This document shows positions 1-6,315 of a stretch of 9,210 nt of DNA, piece after piece. Position numbers and translations under genes: made by a program. The stretch's first letter is position 1, and each line of letters begins with the position of its first letter. A model generated the notes under the pieces. It searched no databases. It was not told where the DNA came from and saw nothing but the letters and a program-made list of their open reading frames with translations. This stretch comes from Candidatus Omnitrophota bacterium (GTDB lineage Bacteria > Omnitrophota > Koll11 > Gygaellales > Profunditerraquicolaceae): contig JAPLLP010000055.1 of NCBI GenBank assembly GCA_026387515.1, forward strand, positions 1 through 9,210, given 5' to 3'.

Positions 1-641
1 CACTCTATCCGGAATTCCGCAGCCGGGAACCGGAGCATGTTTTGGGTGAGATACAGTTTCTTATCGAACAATACCGTGTGCGCGAAGTTATGGATGATAC
101 GGGATGTTTTCCGGTTGGGGCGTGGTTGGAGGACTTTTGCCTCGGGGTAATAAAAAAGGGTATCAATAAAAAGATTTATCTGGATTGTAATATGCGTTTC
201 GGGGCCTTGTCCCGAGATCAATTTGTCCTGATGCGTAAGGCAAATTTCCGGCTGCTGCTTTTCGGGTTGGAATCAGCGAACCAGAAGACCCTGGATAGGA
301 TAAATAAGAAGATCACGGTTCAGCAGATTATCGAGGATTGTAAGGTAGCTTCTTCCGTGGGATTATTTCCGCACATTACTATCATGTTCGGTTATCCCTG
401 GGAGAGTTATGATGATGCCCTGGCTACCTTGAATCTGGGGAAATGGTTATTGAAGAAAGGCTATGCATATACCATGCAGGCGACTATTGTGCAGGGGATG
501 TATAAGGTTTCTTTTTCTCCGGAATTCATGGCAAGGAGGATAAGGTCTCTAAGGGATTTTGATGACATAAAATATGCCTTGCGCGCGGCAGGAAAAGTAT
601 GCGGGCATATTCTTGACTTTGGGAACCGTCCCCATAATTAG
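1..641 (+). CDS. B12-binding-type radical SAM protein, 3' part, apparently with an internal deletion
   Basis: This is the C-terminal part of a radical SAM protein of the large B12-binding/BchE-like family. The frame is open from the window edge (first full codon at 3), so the TTG at 42 is not a real start. The cobalamin-binding domain and the CxxxCxxC cluster motif must lie upstream and cannot be checked. Visible family signatures are REVMDDTGCFP, LLLFGLESANQKTLDRI, HITIMFGYPWESYDDA, and the tail QGMYKVSFSPEF...GHILDF. Members I know carry about 45 further residues between the ATIV and QGMYK strings, beginning with a PYPGTPL-like motif and including a D(Y/W)D...PVMKTP stretch. Here the two strings are joined directly around 486-494, in frame. 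The protein may therefore be impaired. These proteins often modify lipids or sugars, but no substrate can be read from this sequence. Family call is secure; function is unknown. Confidence 0.85.
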   Translation, partial: LYPEFRSREPEHVLGEIQFLIEQYRVREVMDDTGCFPVGAWLEDFCLGVIKKGINKKIYLDCNMRFGALSRDQFVLMRKANFRLLLFGLESANQKTLDRINKKITVQQIIEDCKVASSVGLFPHITIMFGYPWESYDDALATLNLGKWLLKKGYAYTMQATIVQGMYKVSFSPEFMARRIRSLRDFDDIKYALRAAGKVCGHILDFGNRPHN

Positions 642-648
642 AAGGGGG
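642..648 (+). promoter_or_regulatory. Strong ribosome binding site for the SemiSWEET gene
   Basis: AAGGGGG directly follows the radical SAM stop codon and lies 5 nt before the ATG at 654. It supports that start and shows that this small gene is translated independently. Confidence 0.7.
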
Positions 649-653
649 TTAAA

Positions 654-914
654 ATGTTCTGGAATGTTGTTGGGATGAGCGCTGCTTTTTTGACCATGTT
701 TTCCTTTGTGCCTCAGATTTTTAAGGCCGTTAAAACCAGGTCGGTGAAAGACGTTAGCATTATTACCCTGATACAGATGTCTCTCGGGGTGACGCTCTGG
801 GCAGCGTATGGGATCCATTTAAGGAATGCGATCATTATCATCGCTAATTTTTTTACTCTTTTAACTACGTTAATCTTATTGAGCTTGTATTTCGTGTTTA
901 GAAAGAAAATTTAG
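654..914 (+). CDS. SemiSWEET / PQ-loop (MtN3-saliva) sugar transporter
   Basis: An 86-residue integral membrane protein with three predicted transmembrane helices, at roughly residues 4-22, 37-53 and 58-82, and a basic C-terminus (FRKKI). Its length matches bacterial SemiSWEETs, which are single triple-helix bundles that dimerise into a sugar uniporter. Helix 1 ends in the diagnostic PQ motif (FSFVPQIFKAVKTRS, PQ at residues 20-21), followed by the conserved KDVS at the start of the next segment. It starts 13 nt after the radical SAM gene and is followed by a short leader and sugar-nucleotide enzymes. It may move a sugar or small molecule linked to the glycan pathway, but PQ-loop proteins of this size are diverse and the substrate cannot be read. 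The family call rests on the PQ motif, topology and length. Confidence 0.85.
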   Translation: MFWNVVGMSAAFLTMFSFVPQIFKAVKTRSVKDVSIITLIQMSLGVTLWAAYGIHLRNAIIIIANFFTLLTTLILLSLYFVFRKKI

Positions 915-979
915 CCTAGTCGGGCACCTAGCCCAGATAAGATTTGGGCCAGTGTTCACTTACTGTGAAGAGGTCTATT
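915..979 (+). promoter_or_regulatory. Leader with overlapping hairpins, one touching the ribosome binding site
   Basis: This 65-nt spacer is the longest intergenic gap in the window. Three possible stems are visible. GGGC 922-925 can pair with GCCC 931-934. GCCCAGA 931-937 can pair with TTTGGGC 943-949, with one wobble pair and a 5-nt loop. TTCAC 955-959 can pair with GTGAA 965-969, with a 5-nt loop. The first two share 931-934 and exclude each other. The third overlaps the start of the ribosome binding site at 967-973. CCTAG is repeated at 915-919 and 927-931. No T-tract follows any stem, so these are not intrinsic terminators. The dyad TTCAC-N5-GTGAA could also be a protein operator. No confident sigma-70 promoter boxes were found. 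The regulatory role is inferred from structure alone. Confidence 0.3.
967..973 (+). promoter_or_regulatory. Ribosome binding site that fixes the epimerase start at 980
   Basis: GAAGAGG lies 6 nt before the ATG at 980. It supports that ATG over the in-frame TTG at 944, and the protein then begins directly with the Rossmann strand VVVVTGSCG. Confidence 0.65.
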
Positions 980-2038
980 ATGTCGGTAGTGGTAGTCACG
1001 GGTTCCTGTGGCTTGGTCGGTTCGGAATCGGTAGAATTTTTCGCCAAAAAAGGCTTTGATGTGCTGGGTATAGATAATAATATGCGCAGGTTTTTCTTTG
1101 GTGAGGATGGCAGCATACTCTGGAACAAGAAGCGCCTGCTTAAGAATTATAAAAATTATGTTCATTTCGCGCTAGACATCCGTGATAAAAATAGGATCGA
1201 CCGTTTGTTTAAAAAATACTCAAAAAGTATCGCTCTAATAATACATGCTGCTGCTCAACCTTCGCATGATTGGGCGGCGCGCTCCCCGGATATTGATTTT
1301 GGGGTCAATGCCGGAGGTACGCTTAATATGTTAGAGGCCTGCCGGAGATTTTCCCCGCAAAGCGTTTTTATCTTTACCTCCACAAACAAGGTTTACGGAG
1401 ACAGGCCCAATTTTCTGCCTTTTGATGAATTAGAAAAGCGTTATGAGTTAAAAAATGGTCATCAATACTATAAAGGCATTGATGAATCCATGAGTATAGA
1501 TAGCTGTCTGCATAGCGTTTTTGGCGCGTCTAAGGTGGCGGCGGACATCATGACCCAGGAATACGGCAGGTATTTTGGGTTAAAGACCGGGGTTTTCCGG
1601 GGTGGATGTCTTACCGGGCCGCAGCATTCAGGAGCAGTGCTGCATGGCTTCCTGGCTTACCTGGTGAAATGCTGTATTACGGGAAGAAAATATACCATCT
1701 ATGGCTATAAGGGTAAGCAGGTGCGCGATAACATCCATTCATTTGATTTGGTAAATGCCTTTTACCATTTTTTTCAGTCTCCTCGGGAGGCCGAGGTTTA
1801 TAATATGGGCGGAGGCAGGTTTGCCAATATTTCGGTCTTGGAGGCGATCGACCTCTGTCAGGAAATATCCGGAAAAAAAATGGCTTATGAATACGCGGAT
1901 AATAACCGCATCGGAGACCATATCTGGTGGATAAGCGATGTTTCAAAATTTAAATCGCACTACCCGCAATGGGATTATAAATATAGCATAAAAGATACTG
2001 TTAAAGAGATCTATGAAACACAAAGGAAGGCGGCTTAA
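980..2038 (+). CDS. CDP-paratose/tyvelose 2-epimerase-like SDR, with Phe in place of the YxxxK tyrosine
   Basis: A 352-residue extended short-chain dehydrogenase/reductase, close to the usual length. The NAD-binding GxxGxxG motif is GSCGLVG (residues 8-14). Other family features are [15 protein letters not shown] (89-103), the TST motif (133-135) before [21 protein letters not shown] (178-189), FRGGCLTGP (206-214), [13 protein letters not shown] (242-254) and [12 protein letters not shown] (309-320). This pattern matches a clade usually annotated as NAD-dependent epimerase or CDP-paratose 2-epimerase. Those enzymes epimerise a nucleotide sugar at C2 through oxidation by tightly bound NAD. The YxxxK catalytic motif reads F181-x3-K185 here, so the usual tyrosine is replaced by phenylalanine. 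My recollection is that relatives share this Phe, but that needs an alignment. The first 12 residues of the longer TTG-initiated reading are not family-like, so ATG 980 was chosen. The next gene starts 2 nt after its stop. The nucleotide-sugar substrate is unknown. Confidence 0.8.
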   Translation: MSVVVVTGSCGLVGSESVEFFAKKGFDVLGIDNNMRRFFFGEDGSILWNKKRLLKNYKNYVHFALDIRDKNRIDRLFKKYSKSIALIIHAAAQPSHDWAARSPDIDFGVNAGGTLNMLEACRRFSPQSVFIFTSTNKVYGDRPNFLPFDELEKRYELKNGHQYYKGIDESMSIDSCLHSVFGASKVAADIMTQEYGRYFGLKTGVFRGGCLTGPQHSGAVLHGFLAYLVKCCITGRKYTIYGYKGKQVRDNIHSFDLVNAFYHFFQSPREAEVYNMGGGRFANISVLEAIDLCQEISGKKMAYEYADNNRIGDHIWWISDVSKFKSHYPQWDYKYSIKDTVKEIYETQRKAA

Positions 2039-2040
2039 AA

Positions 2041-3111
2041 ATGAAATATAAGACTATCCTGGTTACCGGAGGGGCAGGATTTATCGGAAGCAACCTGGCC
2101 GCGGCTTTTAAAATGAGCTATCCTCGGCTTAAAATCATTGCCTTGGATAATCTGAAGCGCCGTGGCAGCGAGCTAAACATCGGGCGCCTTAAAGAGGCGG
2201 GTGTAAATTTTATTCACGGAGATATCCGTTGCCCTGAAGACCTAAATTTTAGCTTTGATTCAGGCTTAATCATAGAGTGTTCCGCTGAACCATCTGTTTT
2301 GGCGGGCATTAAAGATAACCCCCAGTATGTGATACAGACTAATTTAATCGGCACGGTCAATTGTTTGGACTTGGCCAGAAAGAACAAGGCCGATATTATT
2401 TTTCTTTCTACCAGCAGGGTTTATGCCTACGCGGCAGTGAATTCTATTAAATATAAGGAAACCGATACCCGCTTTCAATGGTCAGGGCAGGGAGGAATAG
2501 AGGGGTGGTCTAAAAAAGGGATTGCTGAGGATTTTAGCCTAAATGGCCCCAAGACCCTTTATGGCGCCACAAAATTAGCCTCTGAGTTGCTCCTTGACGA
2601 ATACATCTCTAATTACGGGTTAAAAGGAGCGATTAATCGCTGCGGGGCGGTTGCCGGAGCCTGGCAGTTTGGCAAGGCCGATCAGGGGGTTTTTGGTCTT
2701 TGGATGCTGGCGCATTATTTTAAACGGGAACTCAAATATATCGGTTTTAAAGGAAAAGGCAAGCAGGTGCGCGACCTCTTAGCAATAGGAGATTTGTTCA
2801 GGCTGATCGAACGGCAAGCGCAAGTTCTGGATAAGATTAATGGCCGTGTTTATAATGCAGGTGGCGGCCTTGATGTTTCTTTGTCATTGCTTGAGACTAC
2901 CGCTCTATGCGAAAAATTTTCCGGTAACCAAATAAATATCGGTAGTGAATTTAAGACGCGGCCAGGAGATGTCGCTGTCTACATTACGGACCATACCAAG
3001 GCGACTAAGGAATTGGGTTGGAAACCGCAAATATCCTCGGAAGAGATCCTGGAAGAAATTTATTGCTGGATAAGCCAGTATGAAAGGCAGATAAGAGAAG
3101 CGTTGCTATAA
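2041..3111 (+). CDS. CDP-tyvelose (paratose) 2-epimerase homologue, SDR with an intact active site
   Basis: A 356-residue extended SDR. The dinucleotide-binding motif is GGAGFIG (residues 10-16), followed by DNLKRRGSELN (36-46), typical of the tyvelose-epimerase group. The catalytic set looks complete: STS at 123-125 and Y174-x3-K178 (LYGATK). The C-terminal half carries AGAWQFGKADQGVFGLWMLA (205-224) and IGFKGKGKQVRDLL (234-247), which closely resemble CDP-tyvelose 2-epimerase. The family interconverts CDP-paratose and CDP-tyvelose by C2 oxidation, flipping and re-reduction with bound NAD. It starts 2 nt after the upstream epimerase, with AAGGAAGG at 2023-2030 as ribosome binding site inside that gene. 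The two proteins share the fold and the GKQVRD signature but differ widely elsewhere, so a recent tandem duplication is unlikely. CDP-branch partner genes are absent here, so the true substrate may differ. It could also be another nucleotide-sugar epimerase or dehydratase. Confidence 0.8.
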   Translation: MKYKTILVTGGAGFIGSNLAAAFKMSYPRLKIIALDNLKRRGSELNIGRLKEAGVNFIHGDIRCPEDLNFSFDSGLIIECSAEPSVLAGIKDNPQYVIQTNLIGTVNCLDLARKNKADIIFLSTSRVYAYAAVNSIKYKETDTRFQWSGQGGIEGWSKKGIAEDFSLNGPKTLYGATKLASELLLDEYISNYGLKGAINRCGAVAGAWQFGKADQGVFGLWMLAHYFKRELKYIGFKGKGKQVRDLLAIGDLFRLIERQAQVLDKINGRVYNAGGGLDVSLSLLETTALCEKFSGNQINIGSEFKTRPGDVAVYITDHTKATKELGWKPQISSEEILEEIYCWISQYERQIREALL

Positions 3112-3125
3112 GAAAGGGACAGGAT

Positions 3126-4109
3126 ATGAAGAAGGCACTGATCACCGGAATCACCGGCCAAGACGGTTCATATTTAGCAGAACTTCTTTTGGAAAAAGGC
3201 TATCAAGTACATGGTATCGTCAGGCGGGTGGCGTTAGAGGATCCGCGCCACCGTTTATGGAGAGTAAGGCATATACTTGACAAACTTAAATTGCACACTG
3301 CTTCTCTTGAAAGCTACGCGAGCATATTTAATGTGGTTGAAAAAATAAAGCCCGATGAATGTTATCACCTGGCAGCCCAAAGTTTTGTGAGCTATTCCTT
3401 TGAAGACGAGTTCTCCACAATAAATACGAATATCAACGGCACTATGCATATACTTTCCGCGGTCAAGCAAAGGGCCCCCAAATGCAAATTTTACTTTGCC
3501 GGCTCAAGCGAGATGTTCGGCCACGTAAAAGAAGTCCCCCAGGATGAAGATACCCCTTTTCATCCTCGTTCGCCCTATGGGATATCCAAGGTAGCCGGAT
3601 TTGACCTCACGCGCAATTACCGCGAGGCTTACGGCATGTTTGCACTTTCGGGAATTCTTTTTAACCACGAAAGCCCGCGCCGGGGTTTTGAGTTTGTCAC
3701 CCGCAAGATCACCAATGCTGCCGCGGAGATAAAGCTGGGTATTTCAAAGAAACTTTATATAGGCAACCTGGAAGCCAAAAGAGATTGGGGGTTTTCCGGA
3801 GATTTTGTTTTGGCGATGTGGCAGATGCTCCAGCAGGATAAGCCGGAAGACTTCGTAATCGCTACGGGAGAAACGCATTCGGTTAAAGAATTCGTGGAAC
3901 TGGCATTTGAATATGCCGGTTTGGACTGGAAAAAGCACGTGGTTGTGGATAATAAACTTTACCGTCCCGCAGAAGTTAACCTGCTCATGGGTGATTATAG
4001 CAGGGCAAGGCGAAAGTTAGGGTGGAGGCCCGTGGTCAAGTTTGAAAAATTAGTAAAAATGATGTTTGAAAACGATTTAGAAAGATTGAACGGGTTAGTT
4101 AAGTATTAG
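3126..4109 (+). CDS. gmd: GDP-mannose 4,6-dehydratase
   Basis: A 327-residue extended SDR that converts GDP-D-mannose to GDP-4-keto-6-deoxy-D-mannose, the branch point for GDP-rhamnose, fucose, perosamine and colitose. Diagnostic features are GITGQDGSYL (residues 8-17), HGIVRR (29-34), YHLAAQSFV (80-88), GSSEMFG (126-132), SPYGISK with Y151 and K155, LFNHESPRRG (178-187), AKRDWG (217-222) and RPAEV (280-284). E129 after the serine pair is the dehydratase acid/base residue typical of this family. The stretch after HGIVRR (VALEDPRHRLW) belongs to a recognisable Gmd sub-clade rather than the E. coli type. An AAAGG-type ribosome binding site precedes the ATG, and the rmd-like gene begins 6 nt after the stop. 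This is the most secure functional assignment in the cluster and indicates that GDP-mannose is the entry substrate. Confidence 0.95.
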   Translation: MKKALITGITGQDGSYLAELLLEKGYQVHGIVRRVALEDPRHRLWRVRHILDKLKLHTASLESYASIFNVVEKIKPDECYHLAAQSFVSYSFEDEFSTINTNINGTMHILSAVKQRAPKCKFYFAGSSEMFGHVKEVPQDEDTPFHPRSPYGISKVAGFDLTRNYREAYGMFALSGILFNHESPRRGFEFVTRKITNAAAEIKLGISKKLYIGNLEAKRDWGFSGDFVLAMWQMLQQDKPEDFVIATGETHSVKEFVELAFEYAGLDWKKHVVVDNKLYRPAEVNLLMGDYSRARRKLGWRPVVKFEKLVKMMFENDLERLNGLVKY

Positions 4110-4115
4110 AAAAAG

Positions 4116-5069
4116 ATGAAGGCATTAATTACGGGTATTGCCGGTTTTGCCGGAAGCCATCTGGCGGACCTATTAGTTAATAAAAATAACCTTGAGGTAT
4201 TTGGATTGGATATCCCAGGGGCCAAGACAGATAACCTGAGGCATATAGATAAGCCGCTTAAAGTTTTTCGCTGCGATATATGTGATTTTGATGCTGTCAG
4301 CAAGGTCATAAGGTACGTCAAGCCCGATCTGATCTTTCATTTGGCGGCGCAGGCTTATGTCCCGGATTCATGGGTTCATCCGGCTGGCTCTTTGACTACT
4401 AATATTATTGGAACCCTGAACATATTGGAATCGGTGCGGAGGCACAAACTAAGATCGCGTATCCAGATTGCCTGTAGCGCAGAAGAATATGGGCGGGTTT
4501 TTGAAAGCGAAATTCCGGTTAGGGAGACAAACCTATTCCGTCCGTTGAGCCCTTACGCCGTGGGCAAGCTTACCCAGGATATGTTAGGTTATCAATATTG
4601 CCAGAGCTATGGCATGCATATAGTGCGTACCCGTTCTTTCAATCATTTCGGTCCGCGAATGCACGAGAGTTTTGTGGCATCAAGCTTTGCCCGGCAGATC
4701 GCCTTGATTGAAAAAGGCAAACAGAAACCCGTTATGCAAGTCGGTAATCTCCAGGCAGTGAGAGACTTTACTGACGTGCGGGATATTGTAAGGGGCTATT
4801 GGCTTAGTTTGACTAAATGCCCGAAAGGCGAGGCGTATAATCTTTGTTCCGGAAAAGGTTATAAGATAAAGGATATATTGGATATGCTTTTAAGTTTTAC
4901 TAAAAAGCAAATATGCGTAAAAATGGATTCAAGCAGGTTCAGGCCGTCTGACATTACGGTTCTTGTCGGTGACTATTCCAAATTCTTCCGTCAGACAAAA
5001 TGGAGGCCTAATATTCCGGTCGATAAGACGCTTCGGGATATTTTGGCCTATTGGAGAGAGAAGGTTTAA
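4116..5069 (+). CDS. rmd: GDP-4-keto-6-deoxy-D-mannose reductase (GDP-6-deoxy-D-mannose reductase) or close SDR relative
   Basis: A 317-residue extended SDR with GIAGFAG (residues 7-13), HLAAQAYVPDSW (75-86), CSAEEYG (120-126), SPYAVGK with Y147 and K151, RTRSFNHFGP (171-180), VGNLQAVRDFTDVRD (209-223) and RPSDITVLVGDYSKF (276-290). The set, including the SAEEYG and GNLxAxRDFTDVRD strings, is typical of Rmd, which reduces the C4 ketone of GDP-4-keto-6-deoxymannose to give GDP-D-rhamnose. Fcl/ColC-type epimerase-reductases have a catalytic Cys in a GSSCIYP motif; by my alignment E123 occupies that position. Simple reduction in the D-series is therefore favoured over fucose or colitose synthesis. 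The start has only a weak ribosome binding site (AAAAAG), and coupling to gmd 6 nt upstream probably drives translation. A C4-epimerising reductase giving 6-deoxytalose, or a reductase acting on a 3-deoxy intermediate, cannot be excluded. Confidence 0.8.
   Translation: MKALITGIAGFAGSHLADLLVNKNNLEVFGLDIPGAKTDNLRHIDKPLKVFRCDICDFDAVSKVIRYVKPDLIFHLAAQAYVPDSWVHPAGSLTTNIIGTLNILESVRRHKLRSRIQIACSAEEYGRVFESEIPVRETNLFRPLSPYAVGKLTQDMLGYQYCQSYGMHIVRTRSFNHFGPRMHESFVASSFARQIALIEKGKQKPVMQVGNLQAVRDFTDVRDIVRGYWLSLTKCPKGEAYNLCSGKGYKIKDILDMLLSFTKKQICVKMDSSRFRPSDITVLVGDYSKFFRQTKWRPNIPVDKTLRDILAYWREKV
5058..5064 (+). promoter_or_regulatory. Ribosome binding site that fixes the dehydratase start at 5071
   Basis: GAGAAGG lies inside the last codons of the rmd-like gene, 6 nt before ATG 5071. 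The resulting N-terminus (MTRINVGEFKLG) matches the usual beginning of DegT-family proteins, so the longer upstream reading from 4963 is rejected. Confidence 0.65.
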
Positions 5070-5070
5070 T

Positions 5071-6315
5071 ATGACCAGGATTAATGTCGGAGAGTTTAAA
5101 TTGGGCGTTGAAGAAAAGAAGGCGCTGGCGGATGTGATTGATTCCGGCCGGTTATCCGAGAGCCGCAGGACATTTGAATTTGAAAAGGCCTGGGCAGAAT
5201 ACATCGGGACAAAATATGCGGTTGCCGTCAACTCAGGGACCTCGGCCTTAATTGCCGGTATTACCGCCTTGAAATTAAAATATGGCATAAGTGACGGGGC
5301 TAAAGTGATCACAACCCCCCTGACCTTTATTGCCACGGTCAACGCGATCATGCATTGCCGGCTTAAACCGGTGTTCGTAGATATAGATAAGGATACTTAC
5401 GTGATCACCCCGGAAAATATCCGTAAGGCGCTGATCAAAGAAAAAGGCGCGGCGATCATCCTTCCGGTGCATCTGATGGGGTACCCCGCCAATATGGATG
5501 AGATAAATGCCTTAGCTGCGAAACATAAGGTCGTGGTATTAGAAGATGCTGCCCAGGCGCACGGAAGCCTTTATAAAGGACACCGCTTAGGCTCGCTTTC
5601 CGAATTAGGCATATTTTCATTTTATATCGCCCATAATATACAGGCAGGGGAGATGGGGGCGGTTAACACAAATAACGCGGATATTTTTAAGCTTTTAAAG
5701 AAAATCAAGGCCCATGGGCGTATGTGTGAATGCAACGTCTGCACGCGCGCAAGCGGCGTATGTCCGCCCCTTGATAAATATACCGGCAAGGATGATTTTG
5801 ACCCGCGTTTTTACCATGATATGATCGGCTTTAATTTTAAGGTTATGGAATTCCAGGCAACACTGGCGTTAACTCAGCTAAAGAAGGTAGACGATATCTT
5901 TAAAAAGAGAAACGCTAATGTCAAAGTCTTAAATGATGGATTAGCGCATTTGGGCGATATACTGCAACTTCCGTATTATTCGAATGAGGTCAGTTACCTG
6001 GCTTATCCGGTGGTAATAAAAGACGATAAAGCCATCTCTCGCCTTGAGCTTCGTAGGCAGCTGGAAAAAGAAGGCGTTGAGACCAGGCCGCTTTTTGGGT
6101 GTATCCCCACCCAGCAACCTGCCTATTCATCTTTTAAAAAAGAGTATAAAGATAAGCTTCCTATAGCGGAATATGTAGGGAGAAACGGTTTTTATATCGG
6201 TTGCCATCAGTATCTGGAGGCCAGTGACTTAGATTATATAATTTCAGTCTTCAATAAAATTTTGAAAAAGAAAAAAGATGAATCCTCTGGTAAGCGTAAT
6301 CGTTCCAACCTATAA
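5071..6315 (+). CDS. PLP/PMP-dependent nucleotide-sugar 3-dehydratase (ColD/RfbH-like DegT-StrS protein)
   Basis: A 414-residue fold-type I PLP protein of the DegT/DnrJ/EryC1/StrS family. The phosphate-binding loop is NSGTSAL (residues 54-60), and the pyridine-binding aspartate is D159 in LEDAAQAHG. Aminotransferases of this family have the Schiff-base lysine in SFxxTKxxTxGEGG. Here the string is SFYIAHNIQAGEMG, with H188 at that place. Lys-to-His at this site is the hallmark of GDP-4-keto-6-deoxymannose 3-dehydratase (ColD) and of CDP-4-keto-6-deoxyglucose 3-dehydratase (RfbH/E1), which remove the 3-hydroxyl instead of aminating. Four cysteines, C219-x-C221-x2-C224-x6-C231, sit where RfbH/E1 has its [2Fe-2S] ligands. 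The fourth E1 ligand, about 27 residues before the histidine, aligns with A161. Neighbouring gmd suggests a GDP-linked substrate. A perosamine-type aminotransferase is disfavoured because lysine is missing. Its last 38 nt overlap the next gene. Confidence 0.8.
   Translation: MTRINVGEFKLGVEEKKALADVIDSGRLSESRRTFEFEKAWAEYIGTKYAVAVNSGTSALIAGITALKLKYGISDGAKVITTPLTFIATVNAIMHCRLKPVFVDIDKDTYVITPENIRKALIKEKGAAIILPVHLMGYPANMDEINALAAKHKVVVLEDAAQAHGSLYKGHRLGSLSELGIFSFYIAHNIQAGEMGAVNTNNADIFKLLKKIKAHGRMCECNVCTRASGVCPPLDKYTGKDDFDPRFYHDMIGFNFKVMEFQATLALTQLKKVDDIFKKRNANVKVLNDGLAHLGDILQLPYYSNEVSYLAYPVVIKDDKAISRLELRRQLEKEGVETRPLFGCIPTQQPAYSSFKKEYKDKLPIAEYVGRNGFYIGCHQYLEASDLDYIISVFNKILKKKKDESSGKRNRSNL

Noticed and set aside
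931..949. Intrinsic terminator after the SemiSWEET gene
   Set aside because: The stem is short and is followed by CAGTGTTCAC rather than a T-tract.
944..979. Upstream TTG start for the first epimerase
   Set aside because: The 12 extra residues are not family-like, and GAAGAGG at 967-973 is well placed for ATG 980.
4116..5069. GDP-fucose synthase (Fcl) or ColC
   Set aside because: The catalytic GSSCIYP cysteine is absent (SAEEYG instead), while Rmd motifs are present.
4963..5070. Upstream in-frame extension of the 3-dehydratase
   Set aside because: It reads through the conserved end of the rmd-like gene in another frame; ATG 5071 has a good ribosome binding site and gives the normal DegT-family N-terminus.
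4929..5351. Minus-strand 140-codon open frame
   Set aside because: It lies opposite the well-supported rmd-like and dehydratase genes and shows no recognisable motif; shadow frame.
6265..6276. Programmed frameshift at the A-rich tract to fuse the dehydratase and glycosyltransferase
   Set aside because: The glycosyltransferase has its own ATG and a complete N-terminal GT2 motif. A +1 shift would be needed, and the tract is interrupted by G, so it is not a canonical slippery site.
5071..6315. Perosamine synthetase or other sugar aminotransferase
   Set aside because: The PLP Schiff-base lysine is replaced by H188, which points to 3-dehydration rather than transamination.
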